NCBI GenBank assembly: GCA_964580995.1 | Contig: CAZOMV010000099.1 | Span: 1-21,516 of the forward strand | Length of the DNA: 21,516 bases | DNA from: JAKJEP01 sp964580995 | GTDB taxonomy: Bacteria > Planctomycetota > Phycisphaerae > Sedimentisphaerales > SM23-30 | Direction: 5' to 3' | Part shown: positions 6,302-14,645 of the stretch, one piece after another | How the letters are laid out: each line of letters starts with the position of its first letter | How positions within the stretch are numbered: position 1 is the stretch's first letter | Made by a program: the position numbers and the translations under genes | The notes under the pieces: generated by a model | The model's database searches: none | What the model was told of the DNA's origin: nothing | What the model saw: the letters and a program-made list of their open reading frames with translations, nothing else

Positions 6302-8851
6302 ATGAAACTGGTTGCACCACTTCTTTTCTGCATGACAAGTTTTTTGGCCGGCTGTCTGGGTACGGCGGATCAAGCCCGGAAGGATTCCGCCAGGGGGTAC
6401 AATGACCAATATGAGGATGCGTATCTTTCGCATGTGGCGTTCCCGATGGGCGGGCTGGGGGCAGGGATGATGTGCCTGGAAGGCACGGGGGCCATCTCGC
6501 ATGTGTCGCTGCGGCACCAGCCGGATTTGGGGAATGAGCCATGCCTGTTTTCCGCTTTGTGCATCAAGGGGGAAGGCGGGAATGTGGCGCGGGTGCTGGA
6601 AGGGCCGGTACCGGCGTGGAAGATTTTCGGGCGCGGCGGGGCGGGATTCGGTCTGGGCGGGACCAGTTGGGGGTTGCCCCGGTTTGCCCATGCCTCTTTC
6701 CAAACCCGCTTCCCGTTTGCGGATATTTCGCTGGAAGATCAGGCTATGCCGGTGCAGGTGGAAATCACGGGTTGGAGCCCGTTTATCCCGCTGGACGCCG
6801 ACAACAGTTCCCTGCCGGTGGCGGGCTTGGAATATCGTTTTATCAATACCTCCGGGCGGGATATCGAGGCGGTCTATTCCTTCCATACCGTGAATTTCAT
6901 GCAGCAGGGGAACAATAAACGCGGGGTGAAGCCGCTGGCCGGCGGTTTTATGCTTTACAATACGGCCGCGCCGGAGAATCCCTTTGAAGAAGGGGCGTTT
7001 GCGGCGGTGGTGGATCATCCGTCGGTCAAGGCGGATTGTGCCTGGTTCCGGGGCGGGTGGTTTGATCCGCTGACGATGGTGTGGAAAGGGATAGAGGAAG
7101 GCAGCGTTATTCAGAAAGACGAGATCACGGAGGGCGATTCCAGCCCGGGCGGCAGTCTGGCTGTTCCCCTGCGGATTCAGGCCGGCCAGGAAGCCACCGT
7201 GCGTTTGATGCTGTGCTGGTATGTGCCCCAGAGTAATTTGCGGGCCGGTGCGGACCTGCCGGAAGAAGAAGCCAAGGCACCCTGCTGTCCTGCCGCCGGG
7301 GAGGCGACCTCCTGTGCGGCGGCATCCAAAACCTTTGTGCCCTGGTATGCCGGGCGGTTTACGGATGTCCAGCAACTGGTGAACTATTGGGTCAGCAAGT
7401 ATGATTCGCTGCGGGCGGAGAGCCGGGAATTTTCCGATTGTTTTTATGATACCACCCTGCCGCCGGAAGTGGTGGAGGCGATTGCCGCCAATCTGACCAT
7501 TCTCAAGTCGCCGACGGTGCTGCGGCAGAAGAACGGATTTTTGTGGAACTGGGAGGGCAGCGGGGACGGCGGCGGCTGTTGTCACGGCTCCTGCACCCAC
7601 GTCTGGAATTACGCCCAGGCGATCCCGCATCTGTTTCCGGATCTGGAGCGGACGCTGCGCCAGACGGAATTCTTTGTGTCCCAGGATCCGGCGGGCCATC
7701 AGAACTTCCGGTCGTCGCTGCCGATTCGCGCACCCATCCATGATTTTCACGCGGCCTCCGACGGCCAGTTGGGCGGCATTATGAAGGTTTATCGCGAATG
7801 GCGGATCAGCGGCGATACCGAATGGCTGCGGACCTTCTGGCCGAAGGTGAAGGGCAGCCTGGATTATTGTATCGCCACCTGGGACCCCGATCATACCGGG
7901 GTGCTGATGGAACCCCATCACAATACCTATGACATCGAATTCTGGGGTCCCGACGGGATGTGCAGCAGTTTTTACCTGGGGGCGCTGAAGGCCGCGGCGG
8001 CCATGGGCAAAAGCCTGGGAGAGCCGATTCCGTTCTACGACGAGTTATATGCCAAAGGCCGGCGGTTTCTGGAAACGGAACTTTTTAACGGCGAATATTT
8101 CTATCAGAAGATTCAATGGCAGGGCCTGCATGCCGGCGATCCCACCACTGTACAGAGTTTTGGTTCCGGTTATTCGCCGGAAGCGGTGGAAATATTGAAA
8201 AAGGAAGGGCCGAAATATCAATACGGCACGGGCTGCCTTTCCGACGGCATTCTGGGGGCCTGGATGGCGGAGGTCTGCGGGGTGGGCGAAGTGCTGGATG
8301 AGCAAAAGGTCCAAAGTCATCTTCTCAGCATACACAAATATAATCTGAAAAAGGATCTTTCCTCTCATGCCAATCCGCAGCGGCCCGGTTTTGCCATGGG
8401 CGATGATGGCGGCCTCCTGATCTGCACCTGGCCCCGCGGCGGCCAGCCATCCCTGCCGTTTGTTTACAGCAATGAAGTGTGGACCGGGATCGAATATCAG
8501 GCGGCTTCGCACATGATGAAGGAGGGCCTGGTGGCTGAGGGGCTGGATGTCGTTCGTGCCTGCCGCGACCGGTATGACGGGCGGATCCGCAATCCCTTCA
8601 ACGAATATGAGTGCGGCAACTGGTATGCGCGGGCCATGTCCTCCTACGCCCTTTTGCAGGGATTGACCGGCGCCCGCTATGACGCGGTGGAAAAGACCCT
8701 GTATCTGAATCCGGCGATCCCGGGGGATTTCCGCAGTTTTCTTTCCACCCAAACGGGTTATGGCACCGTAGGCGTGAAAGACGGCCAGCCGTTTGTCGAG
8801 GTTAAAAACGGCCGGATCGATGTCCAGAAGATACAGTTTGATAAGCCGTAA
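6302..8851 (+). CDS. GH116 family glycoside hydrolase, lipoprotein
   Basis: An 849-residue enzyme of family GH116 (relatives of GBA2 glucosylceramidase and bacterial beta-glucosidases/xylosidases), hydrolysing beta-linked sugars with retention. The start at 6302 is supported by AAGGAG at 6291-6296 and by the signal peptide it exposes: MKLVAPLLFCMTSFLAGC, with a lipobox LAGC and lipidated Cys18. The N-terminal beta domain (about 40-380) begins VAFPMGGLGAGMMCLEGTG, typical for the family. The C-terminal (alpha/alpha)6 barrel holds WNWEGSGDGGGCCHGSC-THVWNY, where Glu418 fits the nucleophile, and EPHHNTYDIEFWGPDG, where Asp544 fits the acid/base. A Cys/Ala-rich insert lies at 325-342. It probably sits on the outer surface or periplasmic face. 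Convergent with the large secreted protein; the two stop codons are about 43 bases apart. Substrate cannot be fixed from sequence. Confidence 0.93.
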   Translation: MKLVAPLLFCMTSFLAGCLGTADQARKDSARGYNDQYEDAYLSHVAFPMGGLGAGMMCLEGTGAISHVSLRHQPDLGNEPCLFSALCIKGEGGNVARVLEGPVPAWKIFGRGGAGFGLGGTSWGLPRFAHASFQTRFPFADISLEDQAMPVQVEITGWSPFIPLDADNSSLPVAGLEYRFINTSGRDIEAVYSFHTVNFMQQGNNKRGVKPLAGGFMLYNTAAPENPFEEGAFAAVVDHPSVKADCAWFRGGWFDPLTMVWKGIEEGSVIQKDEITEGDSSPGGSLAVPLRIQAGQEATVRLMLCWYVPQSNLRAGADLPEEEAKAPCCPAAGEATSCAAASKTFVPWYAGRFTDVQQLVNYWVSKYDSLRAESREFSDCFYDTTLPPEVVEAIAANLTILKSPTVLRQKNGFLWNWEGSGDGGGCCHGSCTHVWNYAQAIPHLFPDLERTLRQTEFFVSQDPAGHQNFRSSLPIRAPIHDFHAASDGQLGGIMKVYREWRISGDTEWLRTFWPKVKGSLDYCIATWDPDHTGVLMEPHHNTYDIEFWGPDGMCSSFYLGALKAAAAMGKSLGEPIPFYDELYAKGRRFLETELFNGEYFYQKIQWQGLHAGDPTTVQSFGSGYSPEAVEILKKEGPKYQYGTGCLSDGILGAWMAEVCGVGEVLDEQKVQSHLLSIHKYNLKKDLSSHANPQRPGFAMGDDGGLLICTWPRGGQPSLPFVYSNEVWTGIEYQAASHMMKEGLVAEGLDVVRACRDRYDGRIRNPFNEYECGNWYARAMSSYALLQGLTGARYDAVEKTLYLNPAIPGDFRSFLSTQTGYGTVGVKDGQPFVEVKNGRIDVQKIQFDKP

Positions 8852-8894
8852 TCCGGCGGCAAACGGCAGGCAGGCCACGGTAAAACATGTCCCC

Positions 8895-11800
8895 TTATAA
8901 GGGATCTCCATAGGAGATTACCACAATCCGGGCGCGCGGGGCCGGGTCGGTGGGATCACAGGCAAACTGCAGGGAGTTGCCGCCGGCCTGCAGCAGGGGG
9001 GCCGGTTCGGCGGGAGCCACTTTCCCAAGCGTTTCCCCCGTCGGGCCGTACAGCGTGCAGGTATCGCCGCCATACAATTCCAGATAGCCGCCGGAGGGAA
9101 TTTCCACGGGAAAGGAAATCGTTTTGCCGTTCACGGTGACGGCCGGGTTCTTCAGGGTGCAGGGAATCATCGGCAGGGCTTTCACCGTGCCGATGGTACA
9201 CCGGACCTCCTGGTGGGGCGGCAGGTTGTTATACATCAGGCTCAGCGATTGGACTGCGCCGAAGTTTACGGTTTCCCGATAGGCATTGTAGAGCCACTTG
9301 CCGTCGTTCCAGATATAGTCGCTCCAGCGGGCCGCTTCCGTCTCCACCAGGGTAAAGAACCGCCGGCCGGTAAAGTCCACCGTGATATATCGATCGGCGA
9401 TGGCACCGAAGGAAATATGCGGGGGGCTTTCCAGCCGGATGGCAATGATTTCTCCCAGCCCGTCGCCTTCTACCCACACCCCGAGGGCCTGCTGATTGCC
9501 CAGGTTCAGCACCGGTTCGTATTTCCAGTCGAGCCTGGCCCAGGCCGCGTTCTGAGGGACTTTGCCGGAATTCATGGCGGTCAGCACGGCCGCCGGTCCC
9601 GGCGTATCGGCAGCGGCCGGCTGGCGTTGGACCGTGACTCCTTCCGCGACGAGAGGCCTTCCCGTAAACGCCTTCGGATCCGAGGAGATGAAAGCGGCCG
9701 CTGAACCATAGGACCAGGGACCGTGCGGATTCTCCGTAAAACTCATATCGTTAGCGACATCCCAGGTGGCGGCGGGGTCCGTGGAAGAGACGATATGCAC
9801 CTCCAGGGGAACTACATCCATACCGGAATTATCGGTTCCGGCTCCCACGGCAAAATCGAGGGTATCCCCGGCAGAGAGGGTGACGGTCGCGTCGAACCGG
9901 GCCGGGCCGGACTGATCCAGTTGGGCGAACAAGACCGTGGTGTAGTTTTGTACCACGTAATAATCGCAGCGGCCCGGTCCGCCGGCCTGGAACACCGTGC
10001 TTAGCTGGTATTCCCCTGCCTGGGGAGCCGTCCATCTAACCAGGGACATATCTTCCCGGCCGGGAACCGCAAACGGTTGATAGGCGGGATGCAAGGCGGC
10101 CATTCCAGCCGGAATCCAGCCGTTCATCAAGGCCCCTGCGGTAGTATTTTTCATAACACAGGGGGCATTATAGGGTGATACGGGGTCATACTGCCAGAGG
10201 CGTACGCCGGGCAAATCAGGCGCCGCAATCACGTTATTATAAAGTTTCATGCTCCGGGTGTCCTGACTGCCGCCAAAAGCCTGGTTGGGAGCAACAGAAG
10301 ATGAATTGCCAGCCTGGAGAGGGGGGGTAAGGGCAGCCAGGATAGTATTCTCCGGATGATCGTAAGGCGGTGCGGACATGAGGGCCTCGATGCGGAGTTT
10401 GACCGGCTGGCTGGCGAAGGGATTGGTGGTATTCCAGGCCAGGCTCCACGGCTCGGAACCGGCGGCGGTATGGCCGTCATATTGGGCCGGACGAAACCGC
10501 CACTTCCCGGTTTCGTCGGAAAAAAGCGAGAATTCCTTTCCCGGTTCCCGCAGCTTCGCTTTTATGGTCTCATCGATGGTTCCGGCCTGCCGAAGCTGCT
10601 CACAGGTGCGGAGGGTATCCACCGCCCGGCGGAAGAGGGGGACGGCGCTGAGGCTATCCTTGTTGATTGCCCCGGTGAGGGAAATCCCGGCGTCCCAGCC
10701 GATCAATTTGGCCCCCAGGTATTCAATCACATCCGGATAGGTCGGCTCTACCTGCGGCGGATTGAAGGACTGGAAATTCCACCAGCCCAGATGCAGCGGC
10801 AGCAGCAGCCCGCCGTTCACCGTTTCCGCATGGATGTCGATAAACCGCTTGTGCCCCCGCTGGGGATAATCCCACGCCTGCCACCGGGTGCGATACTGCC
10901 AGAAGTGGTGCCACATGGCACTCATCTCCATGCCCACCGGTTTTTTTAGATTCTTCTGGATTTCCATTACAAATTTGTCCGCCCAGTACCAGCATTCATC
11001 CGGCCCGCGGAGGATGGAACTGCCGTCGATGGCGTCCAGATAGATGCCATCAAAGTCACACTGGTTTACCACTTCGGCGTGGTTCCGGGCGATTTCCTCG
11101 AAGAGCGTGGATTCCACGTCCGGCACCAGGAGGCCGAAACATTCCTTGAGCTGGCGGGCTGCCGCTCCTTTTTCATGGGCCGCGGCCTTGGTACCCAGCG
11201 CTCCACGGGTGACACCGGTAAATTTCCACGGCGCTTCCTGGGTTGCCCCGCCGAAAGTCACCAGCTCATCGCCGATATGGAGCACGACGCTGTTATGCTC
11301 GAAAAATCCGGTAACCGTGCCCATGCCCTTTGTAGGCTCGTTCACCGGCAGTTCGGCGGCGTCGAGGCCGACCGCCTCGCTGAGCGTGAAGGTCCGGAAG
11401 GCGTCCAGCCGCTTATCCGGCACGGGGGTGACATACTTTGACTGCTTGTCGATGAAGAAGGCATAGGTGTGGAAAATGGAGCCGATGCCGGCCTCGTGCA
11501 GATGTTTGACGATCTTGCGATAGGTTTCCCAGCCTTCGGGCCATTTCTCCCGGTTCAGAGCGAAATCGCCGAAACGGAAAAACGCGGAACTGCCGCCATG
11601 ATTGTCAATCTGCGTGACCCCCAGGCTTTGGGCCATGCCGATCCATTCCTCCGCTGTCGCTTCGGTGAGAGCGCCGAAATTGAACAGATACGAGCCGTGG
11701 TTGAAGGGAATCTCGCCCGCCCACGGCCCGGCCACCGGGCAGTGCGGCATTTCGTCCGCCTCCGTGAGCACCTCCTTCAAAGCGGGGAGTACCTCGGCCA

Positions 11801-12350
11801 TAGGAGTTCCTACCATAGCTACCTTTGCCCCCACCATGCCGAATTTCCGGTAACAGGATGCCTGCAGTTCTGTCTGGAGGGCGGGGAGCTGGTCCACACG
11901 GGTGATCAGATTGAGTGACAATGCGCAGGCCCCGAACGGATCATCGGGCCGGCCCTTCAGCGTCAGAGGGATATACAGAAACACCAGGGAATCGATTTTC
12001 CCGCCGCTTACCGATTCCACCGTAAGGCGAATATACGAAGATCGGGACTCCACCCCCAAAACCGCCTCCGTACCCGCCTGGCCGAACCGGATCGTCAAAT
12101 GGTCCCCTTCCCGCGAAACAGCGGTGGCCGGATATTCCTGCCCGTCTTTTCGCACCCGGGCACAAAAGGAGTGTGCCTGCTGATTCAGGTAGTTGATGCC
12201 GTTGGCGCGGTCCAGAAATTCCTGATTCCTGCCGTCGGCGGAAATGGTATATCGCAGCAGAGAATTCTCCAGTACCACCGGATTCGATTGTGCATAAGCA
12301 GTCGTGGTGAAGGCCAGAAGAACGCTGAGAACAATAGATATGGTTTTCAT
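8895..12350 (-). CDS. large secreted multidomain protein, putative glycoside hydrolase
   Basis: 1151 residues. The ATG at 12350 is chosen over 12356 because GGAGA lies about seven bases before it and the product then starts MKTISIVLSVLLAF…AYA-QS, a clean Sec signal peptide. Residues 25-200 look like a beta-sandwich. Residues 215-560 resemble a TIM barrel: YLFNFGALTEATAEEWI, GVTQIDNHGG, FDGIYLDAIDG with Asp439, VGMEMSAMWHHFW with Glu475, an arrangement seen in several glycoside hydrolase clans. A small beta module interrupts the barrel at about 353-400 (GDELVTFGG…FTGVTRGALGT). Residues ~765-855 (LVRWTAPQAGEYQL…GDTLDFAVG) and ~859-882 (WDVANDMSFTENPHGPWSYG) are planctomycete extracellular modules. 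The last 230 residues are beta-rich and binding-like. It follows queA after 29 bases. Enzyme class is inferred and no CAZy family is claimed. Confidence 0.75.
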   Translation of the reverse strand: MKTISIVLSVLLAFTTTAYAQSNPVVLENSLLRYTISADGRNQEFLDRANGINYLNQQAHSFCARVRKDGQEYPATAVSREGDHLTIRFGQAGTEAVLGVESRSSYIRLTVESVSGGKIDSLVFLYIPLTLKGRPDDPFGACALSLNLITRVDQLPALQTELQASCYRKFGMVGAKVAMVGTPMAEVLPALKEVLTEADEMPHCPVAGPWAGEIPFNHGSYLFNFGALTEATAEEWIGMAQSLGVTQIDNHGGSSAFFRFGDFALNREKWPEGWETYRKIVKHLHEAGIGSIFHTYAFFIDKQSKYVTPVPDKRLDAFRTFTLSEAVGLDAAELPVNEPTKGMGTVTGFFEHNSVVLHIGDELVTFGGATQEAPWKFTGVTRGALGTKAAAHEKGAAARQLKECFGLLVPDVESTLFEEIARNHAEVVNQCDFDGIYLDAIDGSSILRGPDECWYWADKFVMEIQKNLKKPVGMEMSAMWHHFWQYRTRWQAWDYPQRGHKRFIDIHAETVNGGLLLPLHLGWWNFQSFNPPQVEPTYPDVIEYLGAKLIGWDAGISLTGAINKDSLSAVPLFRRAVDTLRTCEQLRQAGTIDETIKAKLREPGKEFSLFSDETGKWRFRPAQYDGHTAAGSEPWSLAWNTTNPFASQPVKLRIEALMSAPPYDHPENTILAALTPPLQAGNSSSVAPNQAFGGSQDTRSMKLYNNVIAAPDLPGVRLWQYDPVSPYNAPCVMKNTTAGALMNGWIPAGMAALHPAYQPFAVPGREDMSLVRWTAPQAGEYQLSTVFQAGGPGRCDYYVVQNYTTVLFAQLDQSGPARFDATVTLSAGDTLDFAVGAGTDNSGMDVVPLEVHIVSSTDPAATWDVANDMSFTENPHGPWSYGSAAAFISSDPKAFTGRPLVAEGVTVQRQPAAADTPGPAAVLTAMNSGKVPQNAAWARLDWKYEPVLNLGNQQALGVWVEGDGLGEIIAIRLESPPHISFGAIADRYITVDFTGRRFFTLVETEAARWSDYIWNDGKWLYNAYRETVNFGAVQSLSLMYNNLPPHQEVRCTIGTVKALPMIPCTLKNPAVTVNGKTISFPVEIPSGGYLELYGGDTCTLYGPTGETLGKVAPAEPAPLLQAGGNSLQFACDPTDPAPRARIVVISYGDPL

Positions 12351-12379
12351 AATCATTCTCCGGGAAAAAGAATATTTCT

Positions 12380-13447
12380 TTATAAAATCAACATCGCATC
12401 GCCATAACTGTAGAAGCGATATTTCTGTTCGATGGCGTGCCGATAGGCGCTCAAAATGAATTCCCGCCCCGCAAACGCACAGACCAGGGCTAGCAGCGTC
12501 GAACGGGGCAGGTGAAAATTGGTAACCATCGCGTTCACAATCCGGAAGGAATAGCCCGGTGTGATGAAAATGTCAGTCCAGCCGCTGCCAGCAGTAACCC
12601 GCCCGCTTCGTCCCAGCGTCTCCAGCGTCCGCACTGAGGTCGTACCCACCGCAATCACCTTCCCCTGCCGCTCGATGGTCTGGTTAATCCGCTCGGCATT
12701 GGCCGCGTCCATTTCATAAAACTCGCTGTGCATCGGATGTTCTTCCACCCGGGCGGCGGTAATCGGCTTGAACGTTCCCAGCCCCACATGCAGCGTTACC
12801 CGGGCGATTCCCACCCCTTGTTTTTGCAGTTGGTCCAATAACTCCGGCGTAAAGTGCAGCCCGGCTGTTGGCGCGGCGATCGAACCGGGCTTGTCCGCAT
12901 ACACCGTCTGGTAGCGCTGGTGATCGACCGCCTCCATCCCGTTTTGATTTTTCCGACTTATATAAGGCGGCAGAGGGGTCTGGCCGTACCGGTTCAAGAT
13001 CGCCAGGTGGCTTTCCCCGCTCTGCGGCCGCAGCAGCCATTGCCCCTCCCCCTGGTTTTCCACCACCTGAACCAGGACCGGCTCCGTTTTCGCCGGTCCG
13101 GCCCCACCATCGGGAGAGATCAATTCCAAACGCTCATCCTGCCGCAGCCGCGCCGCGTTTTTCAGCATCACCTCCCAGCAGCCCCCCCCGGCCTCCTTCA
13201 CGAACAGCCCTTCGATTTTTCCCCCCGTCGCCCGCAGGGCAAAAAACCGCGCTGGGATCACCTTCGTATCGTTGATCACCAGACAATCCCCAGCCTGCAC
13301 AAAGCGGCTTATATCCCCGAACGACAAGTCATCAATCGTCTGCCGGTTTCGCTGCAGCACCATCAGACGCGACTGCATGCGATTCGCCAGCCCCTGCTGG
13401 GCAATCAATCGTTCGGGCAGATCGTAATCCAGTTCCGTTATCTCCAT
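12380..13447 (-). CDS. queA: S-adenosylmethionine:tRNA ribosyltransferase-isomerase
   Basis: Transfers and isomerises the ribosyl part of S-adenosylmethionine onto preQ1 at the wobble base of tRNA, forming epoxyqueuosine. The 355-residue length and start MEITELDYDLPERLIAQ match the family. Signatures: INDTKVIPAR (58-67), SIAAPTAGLHFTPELL, HVGLGTFKPI, HSEFYEMD, VGTTSVRTLET and VTNFHLPRSTLLALV near the C-terminus. The fold is complete. The ribosome site is poor: GGGA directly abuts the ATG. Its stop is 29 bases before the large secreted protein on the same strand, so the two could share a transcript, although they have no related function. No other queuosine gene is present. Confidence 0.97.
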   Translation of the reverse strand: MEITELDYDLPERLIAQQGLANRMQSRLMVLQRNRQTIDDLSFGDISRFVQAGDCLVINDTKVIPARFFALRATGGKIEGLFVKEAGGGCWEVMLKNAARLRQDERLELISPDGGAGPAKTEPVLVQVVENQGEGQWLLRPQSGESHLAILNRYGQTPLPPYISRKNQNGMEAVDHQRYQTVYADKPGSIAAPTAGLHFTPELLDQLQKQGVGIARVTLHVGLGTFKPITAARVEEHPMHSEFYEMDAANAERINQTIERQGKVIAVGTTSVRTLETLGRSGRVTAGSGWTDIFITPGYSFRIVNAMVTNFHLPRSTLLALVCAFAGREFILSAYRHAIEQKYRFYSYGDAMLIL

Positions 13448-13637
13448 TCCCTTAAGTTATCAGACCACGCCGGAAGAGCAAGCGTTTTCCGGGCGGCAAA
13501 TGGTCTTCTGCCTCCCTGTAAAAAAACGCGGAAATATATTTTTTCCCGCTATGAACCGAAATTAAACAAAGTTCGGATTCCTAAAGTCCGATGGGAAAGA
13601 AGGAAGGGAAGTGCCGAATTACGTAAAGGAAAGACAG

Positions 13638-13841
13638 ATGATAATGACTATCGACGCGGAACACATCGTCAGCGAAATTTCGGGGATGGATAAACACTCT
13701 TTAAAAAACGCGATCCTGCATTTCGAAGGCCGATTCAAGCTGGATTTCACCGATGATTTCCTGGATCGCCTCTCCCTCGAACAGCTTCGCCATATCCTTC
13801 TCGCCGCTAAAATGCAGCTTCTGAACAGCCCGCCCAATTAA
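13638..13841 (+). CDS. small conserved-looking helical protein
   Basis: A 67-residue protein of unknown function. The frame opens at a GTG at 13611, but AAAGGA at 13625-13630 sits seven bases before the ATG at 13638, which is taken as the start (MIMTIDAEHIV; a second ATG follows at 13644). The sequence is amphipathic helix throughout: SGMDKHSLKNAILHFEG, then RFKLDFTDDFLDRLSLEQ and LRHILLAAKMQLL. The FEGRF-LDFTDDFLD-LSLE-LRHIL pattern is one I recall in small planctomycete proteins, without a known role. No cysteines or membrane segment. It is divergent from queA, with 190 bases between them. Confidence 0.6.
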   Translation: MIMTIDAEHIVSEISGMDKHSLKNAILHFEGRFKLDFTDDFLDRLSLEQLRHILLAAKMQLLNSPPN

Positions 13842-13920
13842 CCTCTTCCCAATCCTAAAAACCTGATTTACAGAGAGTTCCGTTTGCGTTGAAGCGATTA
13901 GAGGATACCTCTAAAATTGT

Positions 13921-14000
13921 CTTATCCAACCCCCGACCGTTCTATCCAAACCCGACCGTTCTATCCATCCCCCGACTATTCTATCAAAGCCCCGACCGTG
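13921..14000. repeat. four tandem copies of a ~20-base unit
   Basis: Units at 13921-13941, 13942-13960, 13961-13980 and 13981-14000, 21, 19, 20 and 20 bases long. Consensus approximately CTATCCAACCCCCGACCGTT; the CCCGAC core is in every unit. There are no spacers, so this is not a CRISPR array. A period near two helical turns would suit an array of protein-binding sites, but a plain microsatellite-like expansion is equally possible. Confidence 0.75.
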
Positions 14001-14165
14001 AGGGAGGGGGTCAAAAACCTTGTTTTATGGTTTGAATATCTTCTTTTAGGCGTTCCCTTGAAAAAAAACCGCCTATTTATTTGCCTGTCAGAATTTTATA
14101 TTTTACACTTCATCTGGTATCAGAAAGCCAATAAACGAGGTTGAACTTGCTTCAAATGAGGCTTT

Positions 14166-14331
14166 CAGGGACATCCGTCCGGAAATACCCGTTGACATGT
14201 GTGTACGGGTATCTTCAGACATCTGAACCGCGATGTTTGGGTCTTGTCCCGGAGCTTAAAAGATTTGTTCTGGCAACCTCGATAAATGGGGCGTTTTCGC
14301 CCAGGCCCTCTACACCATGAGAGGGCTTTTT
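14166..14331 (+). ncRNA. candidate structured non-coding RNA
   Basis: Several helices can be drawn by eye in one direction. An outer stem pairs GGGA (14168-14171) with TCCC (14247-14250) and CATC (14172-14175) with GATG (14232-14235). Inside it are two perfect hairpins: ATACCCGT/ACGGGTAT (14185-14192 with 14205-14212) and TTCAGA/TCTGAA (14214-14219 with 14222-14227; its two-base loop means it would open by a pair). Downstream come GGGCG-TTTT-CGCCC (14289-14302) and a seven-base-pair terminator hairpin with a T-run. Order and terminator suggest a small RNA transcribed on this strand. It does not match any riboswitch or housekeeping RNA I can recognise, and no promoter is obvious. Boundaries are approximate. 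Confidence 0.35.
14305..14331 (+). terminator. Rho-independent terminator
   Basis: Perfect stem GCCCTCT (14305-14311) with AGAGGGC (14320-14326), an eight-base loop, then five T (14327-14331). It points on the + strand, 460 bases past the nearest + gene, which is why a separate upstream transcript is suspected. Confidence 0.65.
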
Positions 14332-14384
14332 CGAGAGCAATCACTCGTGGCGAGTGTTTACGATAGCCCGGTCCCTCCTGGCCT

Positions 14385-14432
14385 GCCGCTTCGATGAAGC
14401 GGCGGGGCGGGAAGTCGCCGCGATACGGACTG
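14385..14432. repeat. dispersed hairpin repeat, copy A
   Basis: Starts with a perfect eight-base-pair hairpin GCCGCTTC-GAT-GAAGCGGC (14385-14403), then GGGCGGGAAGTCGCCGCGAT and ACGGACTG. About 37 of 49 aligned positions match copy B at 16573-16621, with most differences being C/T or G/A transitions. Confidence 0.55.
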
Positions 14433-14645
14433 AGGCGCAGACTGGAGAGTTTTTCCGGCTGGCGGGGTCCGGCGGTAGGGCCTGAGGCGTGTTGGCAGGC
14501 CGCTCTGCCGGATCCGGCGAAAAAAACCGACGCCCCAATAAAACGGGCCTCGCAAACATACTGCACATACACAAGATTTCGACCCGGGCCTTCTGCGTTC
14601 GACTGGAACCAGGGGCCCATTTTTTATGCGCGGGCAAAACGTACT

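Larger units (their letters stand above)
13842..14645. other. 800-base gene-free region
   Basis: No convincing protein gene on either strand; the open frames here lack family resemblance and ribosome sites. In order it holds a 7-base-stem inverted repeat just after the small gene (TTAGAGG-ATA-CCTCTAA, 13898-13914), four tandem ~20-base repeats (13921-14000), an AT-rich stretch (14001-14145), a chain of hairpins ending in a terminator (14166-14331), a hairpin CACTCG-TGG-CGAGTG (14342-14356), one copy of a dispersed hairpin repeat (14385-14432), and a 12-base palindrome GCCGGATCCGGC (14507-14518). Confidence 0.6.

Noticed and set aside
6263..7921. 552-codon open frame on the minus strand
   Set aside because: It lies entirely inside the GH116 gene on the opposite strand; its His/Arg/Pro-rich product has no family look and is explained by the GC-rich codon pattern of the real gene.
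8891..8903. Palindromic CCCTTATAAGGG between the two convergent glycosidase genes as a terminator
   Set aside because: No loop and no T-run in either direction; it overlaps the stop codon of the large gene.
8045..8911. 288-codon minus-strand frame over the end of the GH116 gene
   Set aside because: Antisense shadow; GH116 C-terminal barrel motifs are on the + strand and no ribosome site supports the minus frame.
10356..10949. 197-codon + frame inside the large secreted protein gene
   Set aside because: Shadow of the minus gene, with low-complexity Gly/Arg/Pro composition and no recognisable motif.
12854..13693. 279-codon + frame crossing queA and the small gene
   Set aside because: Overlaps conserved queA codons for most of its length; composition is typical of an antisense frame.
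13921..14000. CRISPR array
   Set aside because: The repeats are contiguous, ~20 bases, imperfect and have no spacers; no cas genes are nearby.
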